From: JAQIBY01 sp046546095 | GTDB lineage: Bacteria; Bacteroidota; Bacteroidia; Bacteroidales; ML635J-15 | Assembly: GCA_046546095.1 (NCBI GenBank) | Contig: JBKGYK010000025.1 | Span: 1-38,044, forward strand | Length of the DNA: 38,044 nucleotides | Direction of reading: 5' to 3' | Part shown: positions 16,273 to 24,374 of the stretch, one piece after another | How positions within the stretch are numbered: position 1 is the first letter of the stretch | How the letters are laid out: each line of letters starts with the position of its first letter | Notes under the pieces: model-generated | Seen by the model: the letters and a program-made list of their open reading frames with translations, nothing else | The model's database searches: none | Told to the model about the DNA's origin: nothing | Program-made: the position numbers and the translations under genes

Positions 16273-16280
16273 TAATTTTG
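16273..16280 (+). promoter_or_regulatory. -7 box upstream of the GH92 gene
   Basis: TAATTTTG matches TAnnTTTG exactly, 23 nt before the ATG at 16304. No -33 TTG is seen. An 8-base direct repeat (TGCTCAGG) flanks the middle of this 109-nt gap at about 16201-16208 and 16255-16262. Confidence 0.5.
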
Positions 16281-16303
16281 GCAAAATTTATAAACCAATC
16301 CTT

Positions 16304-19285
16304 ATGAAACGCCGTCCTGTTTTTCCGATAATCTTTACTGTTCTCTTCATCCTGCTGATTATTTCGGTTATTGTTTTCATACCCAAGAATCAAAAAGAAA
16401 TCCGGCAAAATGCCCAATACGCTGACCCATTCATTGGAACAGGCGGGCATGGACATACTTTTCCCGGAGCCACCCTGCCATTTGGCATGGTTCAGATAAG
16501 TCCGGATACAAGACTTACCGGCTGGGATGGCTGCAGCGGGTACCACTACACTGACACTATCATCCACGGATTTTCACACACCCATCTCAGCGGCACCGGT
16601 GTTTCCGATTATGGTGATGTACTCATCATGCCGGTTACAGGAGAGCCTGTGTATGAAAACAGTGAAAATGCTGAACACAACTATTCCAGCAGCTTTGATA
16701 AAGAATCAGAAAAAGCAGGCCCCGGATATTATGCCGTACACCTGAATGAACCAAATATTGATGCTGAATTTACCTGCACCAGAAGAACCGCTTTTCACAA
16801 ATACAGATTTAAGGAAGATACTGAAAATATCCACCTTATCATTGATCTTACTCACCGTGATAAAGTCATCAATGCAGGCATCAAAAAAATTAACGATACG
16901 GATATTGCAGGTTTCAGACGATCAAATGCGTGGGCAACAGACCAGCACCTGTACTTTTATGCAAGATTCTCTGAAGAATTCAAAGCATACCATGCCAAAG
17001 GAGCCGGTCTGGAAGAAAACAAGAGTTTCGATATTTTTGGTGAAGACATCAAAGCATCTGTAAAGTTCTCCAAACCAGAACACAATGAAATCGGCGTCAA
17101 AGTTGGCATATCCGCTGTCAGCATAGAGGGAGCAAGAAAAAACCTCATGGATGAAGCAGAAGGGCTTAGTTTCGCCCAGGCACTGGAACTTGCCCGATCG
17201 GAATGGAATGATGAACTGAGCGACATTCTGGTATACGGAGGCAGTGAGAAAGACAAAACCAAATTTTATTCAGCCTTATATCACGCATATATCGCACCCA
17301 ACACATTTAGTGACTCTGATGGAAATTACAGAGGCACAGACTTAGAAGTTCACTCATCAAAAGATCACACACAATACACCGTTTTTTCCCTTTGGGACAC
17401 TTATCGCGCTACACATCCGCTTTTTACAATTACCCAGCAGGAACGAAGCAAAGATTTCATCAAAACCTTTCTGAAGCACTATCAGGAAGGGGGCAAATTA
17501 CCCGTTTGGGAGCTCGCAGGAAATTACACCGGATGCATGATTGGTTATCACGCCGTGCCTGTCATGCTGGATGCATATGCAAAAGGAATCATTGATAAGG
17601 ACAGTGATCTGGCACTGGAGGCCATGCAGCACTCTGCCACTCTCCCTCACCTTGGGCTGCCGGCCTGGATGAAAAAAGGATACATTGGCGTTGAAGATGA
17701 ACATGAATCCGTTTCTAAAGCGCTGGAATATGCTTATGACGACTGGTGCATCGCCCAAATGGCAAAACTGCAGAACAATGAGGAAGTGTACAATGAGTAT
17801 ATTGCCAGAGCCCAACAATACAAAAATCATTTCGACCCTGAAACAAAACTCATGAGAGCCAGACTAAACGGCGATTGGATAAAACCATTTGATCCCGCCG
17901 AAGTCAATTTTAATTATACGGAGGCCAATGCATGGCAATACAGTTTTTATGTTCCCCACGATATCAACAACTGGATTGAGATGATGGGCGGCAGGGATAA
18001 ACTCTGCAGTTTACTTGACTCCCTCTTTTCTGCCACCGACAAAACAAGCGGCAGGCATCAGGTTGACATCACCGGTCTCATCGGACAATACGCTCACGGC
18101 AATGAACCAAGTCATCACATAGCTTACCTTTATAATTACTGTGGCAAACCATGGAAAACACAAAAAGTGGTAAAACATATTATGAATGATATGTACACTG
18201 CAGAACCGGATGGATATATTGGCAATGAAGATTGCGGACAAATGTCAGCCTGGTATGTGTTTTCAGCACTCGGATTCTATCCGGTCAATCCGGCCAACGG
18301 CATATATGACATAGGAAGCCCGCTATTTGACACGGCTGTAATTCAACTTGAAAACAACAAAGAATTCAGGATTACGGCAGAAAACCTGACAGATAAAAAT
18401 ATTTATGTACAATCCATTGAGCTGAATGGAGAAGCATGGAATAAAAGTTACATCCGGCATCAGGATATTATGTCCGGCGGAAATCTGCACTTTGTGATGG
18501 GCAACAAGCCTTGCAGGGATTTTGGCACTAAGGAAACAGATATTTATTCTTCTGAAATCGATGCTGAACCCATTGCAATTGCACCCGTAATTGAATCAGA
18601 ACACAAAACTTTCGAAGACAGCATGCTTGTAACGATTAGCATGACACACGACGACAAGTCTGAGATTTTTTACACTACAGACGGCAGTCAGCCAGACAAA
18701 AACGATATCCGCTATTCTGAAGGCTTTTACATAAAAAATAACTGCCAGGTTAAAGCTGTGGCATACCGGGGAGACAAATCAAGCGGACAGGTAAGCGCCA
18801 GATTTACTCAGTTGGATAAAAACACGGATTTACAACTGGAGTCTGAATACAGCGAAGAATACAGTGCTGGTGGTAAAAGAGCGTTAATCGATGGCATAAG
18901 AGGGGGCGATGACTTCCGTACCGGACAATGGCAGGGCTATAAGGGACAGAACCTGGAGGTTGTGGTTGATTTGGGAAGCGAAAAAACTATCAGTAAAGCT
19001 GGCATTGGCTTTTTGCAAGATATTAAAAGCTGGATATGGATGCCTGTAAAAGTGGAATTCCAGCTGGCAGGAAATTCAGGAAATTTCGTGCCGGCAGGCA
19101 AAATCAAACCCAAAACTGCTGATGATGCCTATGGCGTATTTACTGAAACTTTCGAAATCACAACAAATAACAAACCTGTACGTTACATAAAAATAAGGGC
19201 TGTCAATTACGGAAGCATCCCCGACTGGCACCCCGGAGCGAATCACGACACATGGTTATTTACAGATGAGATCTATTATGAATAA
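16304..19285 (+). CDS. GH92 family alpha-mannosidase with CHB_HEX_C-like and F5/8-like C-terminal domains
   Basis: A 993-aa exo-acting alpha-mannosidase of glycoside hydrolase family 92, calcium-dependent in characterised members and often alpha-1,2-specific. The N-terminal beta-sandwich starts with DPFIGTGGHGHTFPGA, and the (alpha/alpha)6 catalytic domain carries GNEPSHH, with the likely catalytic acid Glu601, and GNEDCGQMSAWYVFS (640-654). Residues about 755-835 resemble the chitobiase C-terminal domain (IFYTTDGSQP), and 842-993 resemble an F5/8 type C carbohydrate-binding domain. The N-terminus is a hydrophobic helix (8-28) with no clear cleavage site or lipobox, so it may be a membrane anchor. 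It overlaps the next lipoprotein gene; no SusC/SusD pair is present. Confidence 0.95.
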   Translation: MKRRPVFPIIFTVLFILLIISVIVFIPKNQKEIRQNAQYADPFIGTGGHGHTFPGATLPFGMVQISPDTRLTGWDGCSGYHYTDTIIHGFSHTHLSGTGVSDYGDVLIMPVTGEPVYENSENAEHNYSSSFDKESEKAGPGYYAVHLNEPNIDAEFTCTRRTAFHKYRFKEDTENIHLIIDLTHRDKVINAGIKKINDTDIAGFRRSNAWATDQHLYFYARFSEEFKAYHAKGAGLEENKSFDIFGEDIKASVKFSKPEHNEIGVKVGISAVSIEGARKNLMDEAEGLSFAQALELARSEWNDELSDILVYGGSEKDKTKFYSALYHAYIAPNTFSDSDGNYRGTDLEVHSSKDHTQYTVFSLWDTYRATHPLFTITQQERSKDFIKTFLKHYQEGGKLPVWELAGNYTGCMIGYHAVPVMLDAYAKGIIDKDSDLALEAMQHSATLPHLGLPAWMKKGYIGVEDEHESVSKALEYAYDDWCIAQMAKLQNNEEVYNEYIARAQQYKNHFDPETKLMRARLNGDWIKPFDPAEVNFNYTEANAWQYSFYVPHDINNWIEMMGGRDKLCSLLDSLFSATDKTSGRHQVDITGLIGQYAHGNEPSHHIAYLYNYCGKPWKTQKVVKHIMNDMYTAEPDGYIGNEDCGQMSAWYVFSALGFYPVNPANGIYDIGSPLFDTAVIQLENNKEFRITAENLTDKNIYVQSIELNGEAWNKSYIRHQDIMSGGNLHFVMGNKPCRDFGTKETDIYSSEIDAEPIAIAPVIESEHKTFEDSMLVTISMTHDDKSEIFYTTDGSQPDKNDIRYSEGFYIKNNCQVKAVAYRGDKSSGQVSARFTQLDKNTDLQLESEYSEEYSAGGKRALIDGIRGGDDFRTGQWQGYKGQNLEVVVDLGSEKTISKAGIGFLQDIKSWIWMPVKVEFQLAGNSGNFVPAGKIKPKTADDAYGVFTETFEITTNNKPVRYIKIRAVNYGSIPDWHPGANHDTWLFTDEIYYE

Positions 19286-20045
19286 AAAAATGAAACAACT
19301 CAGCCTTTTGGCATTGGCAGGCATTGTTTTTGCCTGCGGACAAAAAAATCAGTCTGATTTTACATTTGATGAGAGTAAAAACACTACAGAAACCATGGAT
19401 TCACTCATCAACAAACTCCCCTCATATCAGGAACTTGTCATCCCTCTCAAGGAGAGTGACAGTAAATTTCAGCCGGAGCTAATCAGTGAAGAGGACCTCC
19501 CTTTGCCGGATGACCAGTCCTATGCAGCACTTCAGATCGGTATTTTTATGAGCGATATGGCATATTGCCGGTATTTTGAGCAGGTAAACAAAACCATGTT
19601 TTATTCCGGTCTTCTCAAAAAACGAATGCAGGCTTATGACATGCCGCAAAAAGACATCAGCGAACTCACTTTAAGCCTGGAAAAAAACGTTCATAATCAT
19701 GACAGTTTGGTAACAATCATATCAGACACTTACGATAATATCAATGCAGAAATGATTGAAACCAACCGTCAGGGCACTGCTGTATTAATCATGACTGGTG
19801 TCTGGATTGAAAGCAACAGGCTTATGCTGAGCGACACCAGCGCAAACCAGGAAACTCTTAGCAAAGAGTGGGATAAGCAACAACAACTGGGGAAAAAATT
19901 ACTTGGATTGATTGATGGTTTCGACAGCGGCATTCCGGATTACCTCTCCGGCGCTATGGAGCAACTGATTGAAAACAACAACACAGATGCTGCCAGGGAA
20001 GATCTGGAAACCCTGAATCAAAAAATTCTTAACAAAAGAAATTAG
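19278..20045 (+). CDS. lipoprotein, hypothetical, coupled to the GH92 gene
   Basis: A 255-aa lipoprotein. The signal is MNKKMKQLSLLALAGIVFAC, with modified Cys20. The mature part is almost wholly helical, with blocks such as YAALQIGIFMSDMAYCRYFE and TAVLIMTGVWIESNRLML, and no family that I recognise. The start at 19278 overlaps the GH92 stop by 8 nt; ATGs at 19266 and 19290 are alternatives. A 14-bp inverted repeat, TTAGAT-TG-ATCTAA (20042-20055), spans the stop codon, perhaps by chance. The overlap implies joint expression with the mannosidase, but the sequence gives no direct hint of sugar binding. Confidence 0.82.
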   Translation: MNKKMKQLSLLALAGIVFACGQKNQSDFTFDESKNTTETMDSLINKLPSYQELVIPLKESDSKFQPELISEEDLPLPDDQSYAALQIGIFMSDMAYCRYFEQVNKTMFYSGLLKKRMQAYDMPQKDISELTLSLEKNVHNHDSLVTIISDTYDNINAEMIETNRQGTAVLIMTGVWIESNRLMLSDTSANQETLSKEWDKQQQLGKKLLGLIDGFDSGIPDYLSGAMEQLIENNNTDAAREDLETLNQKILNKRN

Positions 20046-20167
20046 ATTGATCTAAAATACCCGATTACAATTTTCTTTTTCCGCTTTTGTGGAATCCTGG
20101 GTGGCAATGCATCCAAGGATAAAGAAAGCGCGTGCAGCACAATTGAATATGCACACGTTATAATAAC

Positions 20168-20179
20168 AAAGGCGCCTTT
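20168..20179. repeat. 12-bp perfect palindrome before the first tonB gene
   Basis: AAAGGCGCCTTT reads the same on both strands and lies 32 nt before the ATG at 20212. It could be an operator. No TAnnTTTG box was found in the 166-nt gap, so where the first tonB gene is transcribed from is unclear. Confidence 0.35.
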
Positions 20180-20211
20180 TGGTATGATGTTTCACTAAAA
20201 TCCCAAACGTT

Positions 20212-20901
20212 ATGAAAAAGAAAAAATCAATACTGGCAAATCTTGAAAATAAACGGTTTCTTTTATTTGAACTCGGACTTATCATCGCACTGGCCATAAT
20301 TCTGAGTGCTTTTGAATATGGAACAAACGAGAAACAACACACAATCAGCCACATAAAAATGGAAGATATCCCGGAATATGACATCAGCATAACCTTTCCG
20401 GAAGACAAAAAACCTGAACCGGAAAAACCCGAACCACGTAAAAAAGAGGATGTGTTTGATGAAATCGAGTTGATTGATAATACTGATAACAACGACAGCG
20501 ATGTAGATTTTGACTCCGGAGATACAGAAAAGGTGGATAATCACGCTTTTGTTGAAATAGATTACCCGGAGGAAAAAACAGACCCTATTGAACCCTACTT
20601 TGCAGAAGAGTTGCCGGCTTTTCCTGATGGATATGCTGCTATGATGAGTTTTATCAATTCAAATATCAGTTATCCGCGAAATTGTGTTGAGCAAAACATC
20701 AGTGGTACGGTATTTGTGCGATTTACCGTGAACAAAACAGGCGAAGTTGTGGATGTTGAAATATATCGTTCCGTTCATCCCGACCTTGATAAAGAGGCCC
20801 TTGATGTGGTGAATAAAATGCCTGAATGGATTCCCGGCAAACAAAATGGGAACAGGATTCCGGTATATCAAATACTACCAATCCATTTCGTTCTGGAATA
20901 A
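20212..20901 (+). CDS. energy transducer TonB (first of tandem pair)
   Basis: A 229-aa TonB-family protein that would couple the proton-motive force to outer-membrane receptors. A basic start with NLENKRFLLFELGL precedes one inner-membrane helix (about 20-38). A periplasmic linker follows, rich in Pro, Glu, Lys and Asp (KPEPEKPEPRKKE), then a strongly acidic segment. The TonB C-terminal domain (about 140-229) contains FPDGYAAMMSF, ISGTVFVRFTVNKTGEVVDV, LDKEALDVVNKMPEWIPG and a final IPIHFVLE-like strand. Its partner, a close paralogue, follows after 159 nt. No exbB/exbD or receptor gene is in the window. Confidence 0.92.
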   Translation: MKKKKSILANLENKRFLLFELGLIIALAIILSAFEYGTNEKQHTISHIKMEDIPEYDISITFPEDKKPEPEKPEPRKKEDVFDEIELIDNTDNNDSDVDFDSGDTEKVDNHAFVEIDYPEEKTDPIEPYFAEELPAFPDGYAAMMSFINSNISYPRNCVEQNISGTVFVRFTVNKTGEVVDVEIYRSVHPDLDKEALDVVNKMPEWIPGKQNGNRIPVYQILPIHFVLE

Positions 20902-21060
20902 TTCATCACATCAGATTCGGCCTGATAATAAGCGTATCAATCTTACGTTAAGATTACAGACCTGTTTAACAAATACTTGTAGACTGTTCTATAAAATGAA
21001 AAACAATTTTGTAATACTGAGATAAAACAATTAATTTTACACCACTAAAAATATTTTGTC
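20902..21060 (+). promoter_or_regulatory. inter-tonB region with promoter and hairpin
   Basis: TTTG (21008-21011), 20 nt, then TAATTTTA (21032-21039) is one base short of the consensus and suits the ATG at 21061. Upstream, AATCTTA-CGT-TAAGATT (20939-20955) is a perfect 7-bp inverted repeat with a 3-nt loop and no T tract, so it is more like an operator or processing site than a terminator. The second tonB gene can thus be expressed on its own. Confidence 0.45.
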
Positions 21061-21756
21061 ATGCAAAAGAAGAAAACAAAAAAGGCAAACCTTGAGAATA
21101 AGAAAGTTCTTTTCCTGGAAATCGGATTGGTTGTTGTTCTGGGCATTGTCCTGCTTGCTTTCGAATGGGGAACTGAGGAAACCAACAGGGGCTCACTCGG
21201 AGATGTCAATATGGACGAAATGTTCGAAGAAGAAATGCTGAACACATTCCAGGAGGAAGAGCCACCACCGCCACCTGAAGAAAAAAAAGAGCCCGAACCT
21301 GAACAGGTCATTGAAGAACTGAACATCGTAGAAGACGATGCAGATGATTCAGATATTGATATCAGCTCTGAAGCAGACGAAAAAACCGAGGTTGATATTG
21401 ATATGGACTCCTTCGAGGAAGAAGAAGAGGAGGTTGATCCAATCGACTTTGCTGTGGTAGAAGACAAACCTGTATTCCCGGGGGGTGATGCTGCCCTGAT
21501 GAAATTCCTCAGTGAGGAAACCGAATATCCTGAAATTGCGAAAGAAAACAACATTCAGGGAAGAGTATTTGTCCAATTTGTAATTGACGCAAACGGCCAG
21601 GTAACCAGTGTAAGTGTTGCACGTGGTGTGGATCCATACCTGGATAAAGAAGCCAAGCGTGTTGTATCTCAGCTTCCTGACTGGAAACCGGGAGAACAAC
21701 GTGGCAAAAAGGTTCCCGTAACCTATATTGTACCCATCAACTTTAAATTGTACTAA
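21061..21756 (+). CDS. energy transducer TonB (second of tandem pair)
   Basis: A 231-aa paralogue of the protein encoded just upstream, with the same order of parts: NLENKKVLFLEIGL and one membrane helix (about 18-36), a linker with PPPPPEE and KEPEPEQ, a very acidic stretch (about 100-135), and the TonB domain (about 140-231) with FPGGDAALMKFL, IQGRVFVQFVIDANGQVTSV and VPVTYIVPINFKLY. The last form is the commonest in the phylum, so this copy is probably the standard transducer and the upstream one a diverged duplicate. A strong terminator follows directly. Confidence 0.94.
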   Translation: MQKKKTKKANLENKKVLFLEIGLVVVLGIVLLAFEWGTEETNRGSLGDVNMDEMFEEEMLNTFQEEEPPPPPEEKKEPEPEQVIEELNIVEDDADDSDIDISSEADEKTEVDIDMDSFEEEEEEVDPIDFAVVEDKPVFPGGDAALMKFLSEETEYPEIAKENNIQGRVFVQFVIDANGQVTSVSVARGVDPYLDKEAKRVVSQLPDWKPGEQRGKKVPVTYIVPINFKLY

Positions 21757-21777
21757 AATATACAATTCAGATACCAA

Positions 21778-21807
21778 AGCCCCGGTTTTTGAATCGGGGT
21801 TTTTTTT
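21778..21807 (+). terminator. intrinsic terminator after the tonB pair
   Basis: CCCCG (21780-21784) and CGGGG (21795-21799) form a G+C stem around a 10-nt loop, extended by one A-T and one G-T pair, and followed by eight T residues. Confidence 0.88.
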
Positions 21808-21822
21808 GGTTTTCACCACAAC

Positions 21823-23013
21823 ATGAAACAAGAAATAAAAAAAAGAAAAAACAAGATAACCAAAGCCGTACTTGTCGGTGTGATTCAGGCTCAACAAAGC
21901 AAGGAGCAGGCACAGGAGTATATTGATGAACTTGCATTTCTGGCCAGAACAGCAGGAGTTAAGCCGATTGAGACATTTCTGCAGAAACAGGACAAACCCA
22001 ACCCAAAGCATTACATTGGCAGCGGTAAGCTCACCGAAATCGATCAGTATGTCAAATCCCACGATGTTGAACTTGTGATTTTTGATGATGACCTGACACC
22101 AACCCAATTGAGAAATATTGAATCACGGCTCAAGTGTCAAATCATGGACCGTACAAACCTGATTCTTGACATCTTTGCCACCAGGGCCAGAACAGCACAC
22201 GCAAAAACCCAGGTAGAACTGGCACAATACCAGTACATGCTGCCACGCCTGAAAGGCCTCTGGACGCATCTTGAGCGCCAACGAGGCGGTATCGGCATGC
22301 GTGGTCCCGGTGAACGTGAAATCGAAACCGACCGACGTATTGTACGCGATAAAATCGCTCTGCTGAGAAAACAACTCGCCAAAATTGACAAGCAAATGGC
22401 CAACCAGCGCAAAAACCGCGGTCAAATGATTCGCGTAGCTCTGGTAGGATACACCAATGCAGGCAAATCCACTATCATGAACAGCCTGAGCAAATCTCAG
22501 GTATTTGCTGAAGATAAACTGTTTGCAACCCTTGACACAACCGTACGCAAGGTGGTTATCAACAACCTGCCTTTTCTGATGTCTGATACTGTGGGATTTA
22601 TTCGGAAACTCCCCACCCATCTGGTGGAATCTTTCAAATCAACCCTGGATGAAACCCGAGAATCTGATCTTCTTATTCATGTTGTGGATATCTCTCACCC
22701 GGGTTTCGAAGAACATATCCAGGTAGTAAAAGAAACCCTGGAAGATATTGGTGCAGCCAACATACCAACACTGCTTGTGTTCAATAAAACGGATGCATTT
22801 ACCTACAACAAAAAAGAAGAGGATGACCTCACTCCGGATGTGCGGGAAAACATGAGTCTGGATGACTTTAAATCCATGTATGTAGCCGCTGAAAATACTC
22901 CCTGTGTTTTCGTTTCAGCAAAAACAGGGGACAATATGGAGCAGTTTAAGGAAACATTGTTCCGGAAGGTTAAAGAACTGCACTTTGAGCGTTATCCCTA
23001 CAACAGAATTTAA
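21823..23013 (+). CDS. hflX: GTPase HflX
   Basis: A 396-aa ribosome-associated GTPase that splits stalled or stress-damaged 70S ribosomes. The N-terminal HflX domain contains AFLARTAGV, the glycine-rich GSGKL region and the conserved GPGEREIETDRRIVRDKI before a coiled coil. The G domain has G1 GYTNAGKS (209-216), G3 as DTVGF, G4 as NKTD and a switch segment FIRKLPTHLVESFKSTLDE. The C-terminal tail is short. It starts 16 nt after the T-run of the preceding terminator, so its promoter must lie within or just before that hairpin, or expression depends on read-through; no TAnnTTTG box was found. Confidence 0.97.
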   Translation: MKQEIKKRKNKITKAVLVGVIQAQQSKEQAQEYIDELAFLARTAGVKPIETFLQKQDKPNPKHYIGSGKLTEIDQYVKSHDVELVIFDDDLTPTQLRNIESRLKCQIMDRTNLILDIFATRARTAHAKTQVELAQYQYMLPRLKGLWTHLERQRGGIGMRGPGEREIETDRRIVRDKIALLRKQLAKIDKQMANQRKNRGQMIRVALVGYTNAGKSTIMNSLSKSQVFAEDKLFATLDTTVRKVVINNLPFLMSDTVGFIRKLPTHLVESFKSTLDETRESDLLIHVVDISHPGFEEHIQVVKETLEDIGAANIPTLLVFNKTDAFTYNKKEEDDLTPDVRENMSLDDFKSMYVAAENTPCVFVSAKTGDNMEQFKETLFRKVKELHFERYPYNRI

Positions 23014-23045
23014 GCTTTTATCACACATAGCTCCCAGAGCTTACC

Positions 23046-23079
23046 AATAAAAAAGCCCGGCAAACCGGGCTTTTTTATT
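23046..23079. terminator. bidirectional terminator between hflX and the beta-helix lipoprotein gene
   Basis: A perfect 15-bp inverted repeat, AATAAAAAAGCCCGG and its complement, encloses the loop CAAA. T-runs on both strands make it work for the two converging genes. Confidence 0.93.
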
Positions 23080-23092
23080 ATCCATGGCAATT

Positions 23093-24154
23093 TTACACAA
23101 CTGCGTGTGAATCATATTTTATGTTTGGCCATTCAACGTAATTCTTTTGACCTTCGTAATATATCCCTTCCCAGTCATTGGCTGCAGGCTGTGTAGCACT
23201 TCCATCACCATTGCTGTCTCCGCCGAATGTGTCATCTTTATAAGAAGTATAAATTACATGGTTTGGATCATCATAACCGGCTGAAAGATTTGTTTCTGCA
23301 TCGTTATACAGGTTCATTCCACCTTCAGATACAAATTTAATTGTCACACCCGTACCCAGATTCAGTTTGTTTCCATCCCCGATCTGGAGATTCTGACCTG
23401 TATAAACATAAGCCACCTCTGTTTCTTCCCAGCTGGTAATGCCATTAACGAATCCGCTGACAAAAATACCCTCGTAAGTATTGTTGGCAAACGTATTGGA
23501 ACTATCCATACTTACATCAGCGTTGATGGTAAGAGGCACAACATTGTTTTCAAAACCGGTGTTGGTTATACTCAGATCTGCAGAAGCTCCGGCAGCATTG
23601 ACAGCACCGTAAAAATAATTGACATCCACACTTCCCTTATTGCTCTTTACCAGGCAGTTTTCCAATGAACCGGTGGCTCCGGTTGTGAAATCTATGGTAA
23701 TGCCATCGGGATTGTTGCCACCATAATAAAACTCACAATAAGTAAAGTCAGCCCGCCGGCCATTGACATCAATCAAACTCCAGCTCCCGGCCGAAGCCGA
23801 GCTACTGCCATCACCGTTGGTATCTCCTCCTTTGCTGTCATCAGCATAGGCAGTAAATATAACCGGGTCATCAGCCTCTCCGTTAGCAGTAATCACCCCA
23901 TCCTGCCCCAGGGTCATATTGGCCCCTTCTTCAGTGAATTTTATGATGGCACCGGGCATGATTGTCAGTGTGGCATCCACATAAAAATCATACTTTTTGA
24001 TAACATAAACCGTATTGCCCGCCCAGGTTGTGGCTGAACTGATATCATCGGTTATCTCTACAATTTCCGTTTCGTCGGATTCGGGATCATCCCCGCAGGA
24101 ATACAGGAAAATCAGGGATGCTATCACGCCAAATAATAATACTTTCATTCTCAT
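23093..24154 (-). CDS. right-handed parallel beta-helix lipoprotein
   Basis: A 353-aa lipoprotein with a signal ending in FLYSC (modified Cys20). The mature part is Gly-, Asn- and Asp-rich with short strands such as LTIMPGAIIKF, GVITANG, DFTYCEFYYGG and LENCLVKSN, the pattern of a parallel beta-helix as in polysaccharide lyases and adhesins. Two near-identical calcium-loop-like motifs, DDSKGGDTNGDGS (105-117) and DDTFGGDSNGDGS (307-319), each follow a FTAY or YTSY strand and precede an Asp/Ala-rich turn and Trp, indicating an internal duplication. No catalytic residues can be named. The start may also be the ATG at 24148. It has its own promoter and terminator. Confidence 0.86.
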   Translation of the reverse strand: MRMKVLLFGVIASLIFLYSCGDDPESDETEIVEITDDISSATTWAGNTVYVIKKYDFYVDATLTIMPGAIIKFTEEGANMTLGQDGVITANGEADDPVIFTAYADDSKGGDTNGDGSSSASAGSWSLIDVNGRRADFTYCEFYYGGNNPDGITIDFTTGATGSLENCLVKSNKGSVDVNYFYGAVNAAGASADLSITNTGFENNVVPLTINADVSMDSSNTFANNTYEGIFVSGFVNGITSWEETEVAYVYTGQNLQIGDGNKLNLGTGVTIKFVSEGGMNLYNDAETNLSAGYDDPNHVIYTSYKDDTFGGDSNGDGSATQPAANDWEGIYYEGQKNYVEWPNIKYDSHAVV

Positions 24155-24205
24155 AATATTCAGGTTTTGTTATGTCTTAATTGTGCAGGCAAAAAAAGTG
24201 CCGCA

Positions 24206-24223
24206 TTGTACCCAAAGGTACAA
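24206..24223 (-). promoter_or_regulatory. promoter -7 box inside an 18-bp inverted repeat
   Basis: On the minus strand TACCTTTG (24220-24213) matches TAnnTTTG and would start transcription about 50 nt before the lipoprotein ATG. It lies inside a perfect inverted repeat, TTGTACC-CAAA-GGTACAA (24206-24223), which looks like a repressor site overlapping the promoter. No -33 element at the usual distance was found. Confidence 0.45.
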
Positions 24224-24325
24224 ATTATTAGCAACCGTAATAAAAAAGAGGAGGATATTTGGTGCATATCCACAGCAATGCCATCATGCAGATAAGCGGG
24301 ACATTTTTCAGATTCGGACTTTAGA

Positions 24326-24356
24326 TTGTATGCTGATTGATTTTTGCTTATCTTTG
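24326..24356 (+). promoter_or_regulatory. promoter of the GT2 glycosyltransferase gene
   Basis: TTG (24326-24328), 20 nt, then TATCTTTG (24349-24356) matches the consensus. It sets the start: an in-frame ATG at 24330 lies inside the promoter, so the ATG at 24375 or 24378 must be used. Confidence 0.7.
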
Positions 24357-24374
24357 GTTGACAGTAAAAAAACC

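Noticed and set aside
20145..20163. TTGAAT and TATAAT resembling a sigma-70 promoter before the first tonB gene
   Set aside because: The spacer is about 10 nt, too short for sigma-70, and Bacteroidota do not use that consensus.
21349..22107. 252-codon open frame on the minus strand
   Set aside because: Runs opposite the second tonB gene, a terminator and the start of hflX, which are certain; composition is that of a mirror frame.
24015..24374. Long N-terminal extension of the GT2 glycosyltransferase
   Set aside because: It would run opposite the lipoprotein gene and through the promoter at 24326-24356; family members begin near the ATG at 24375.
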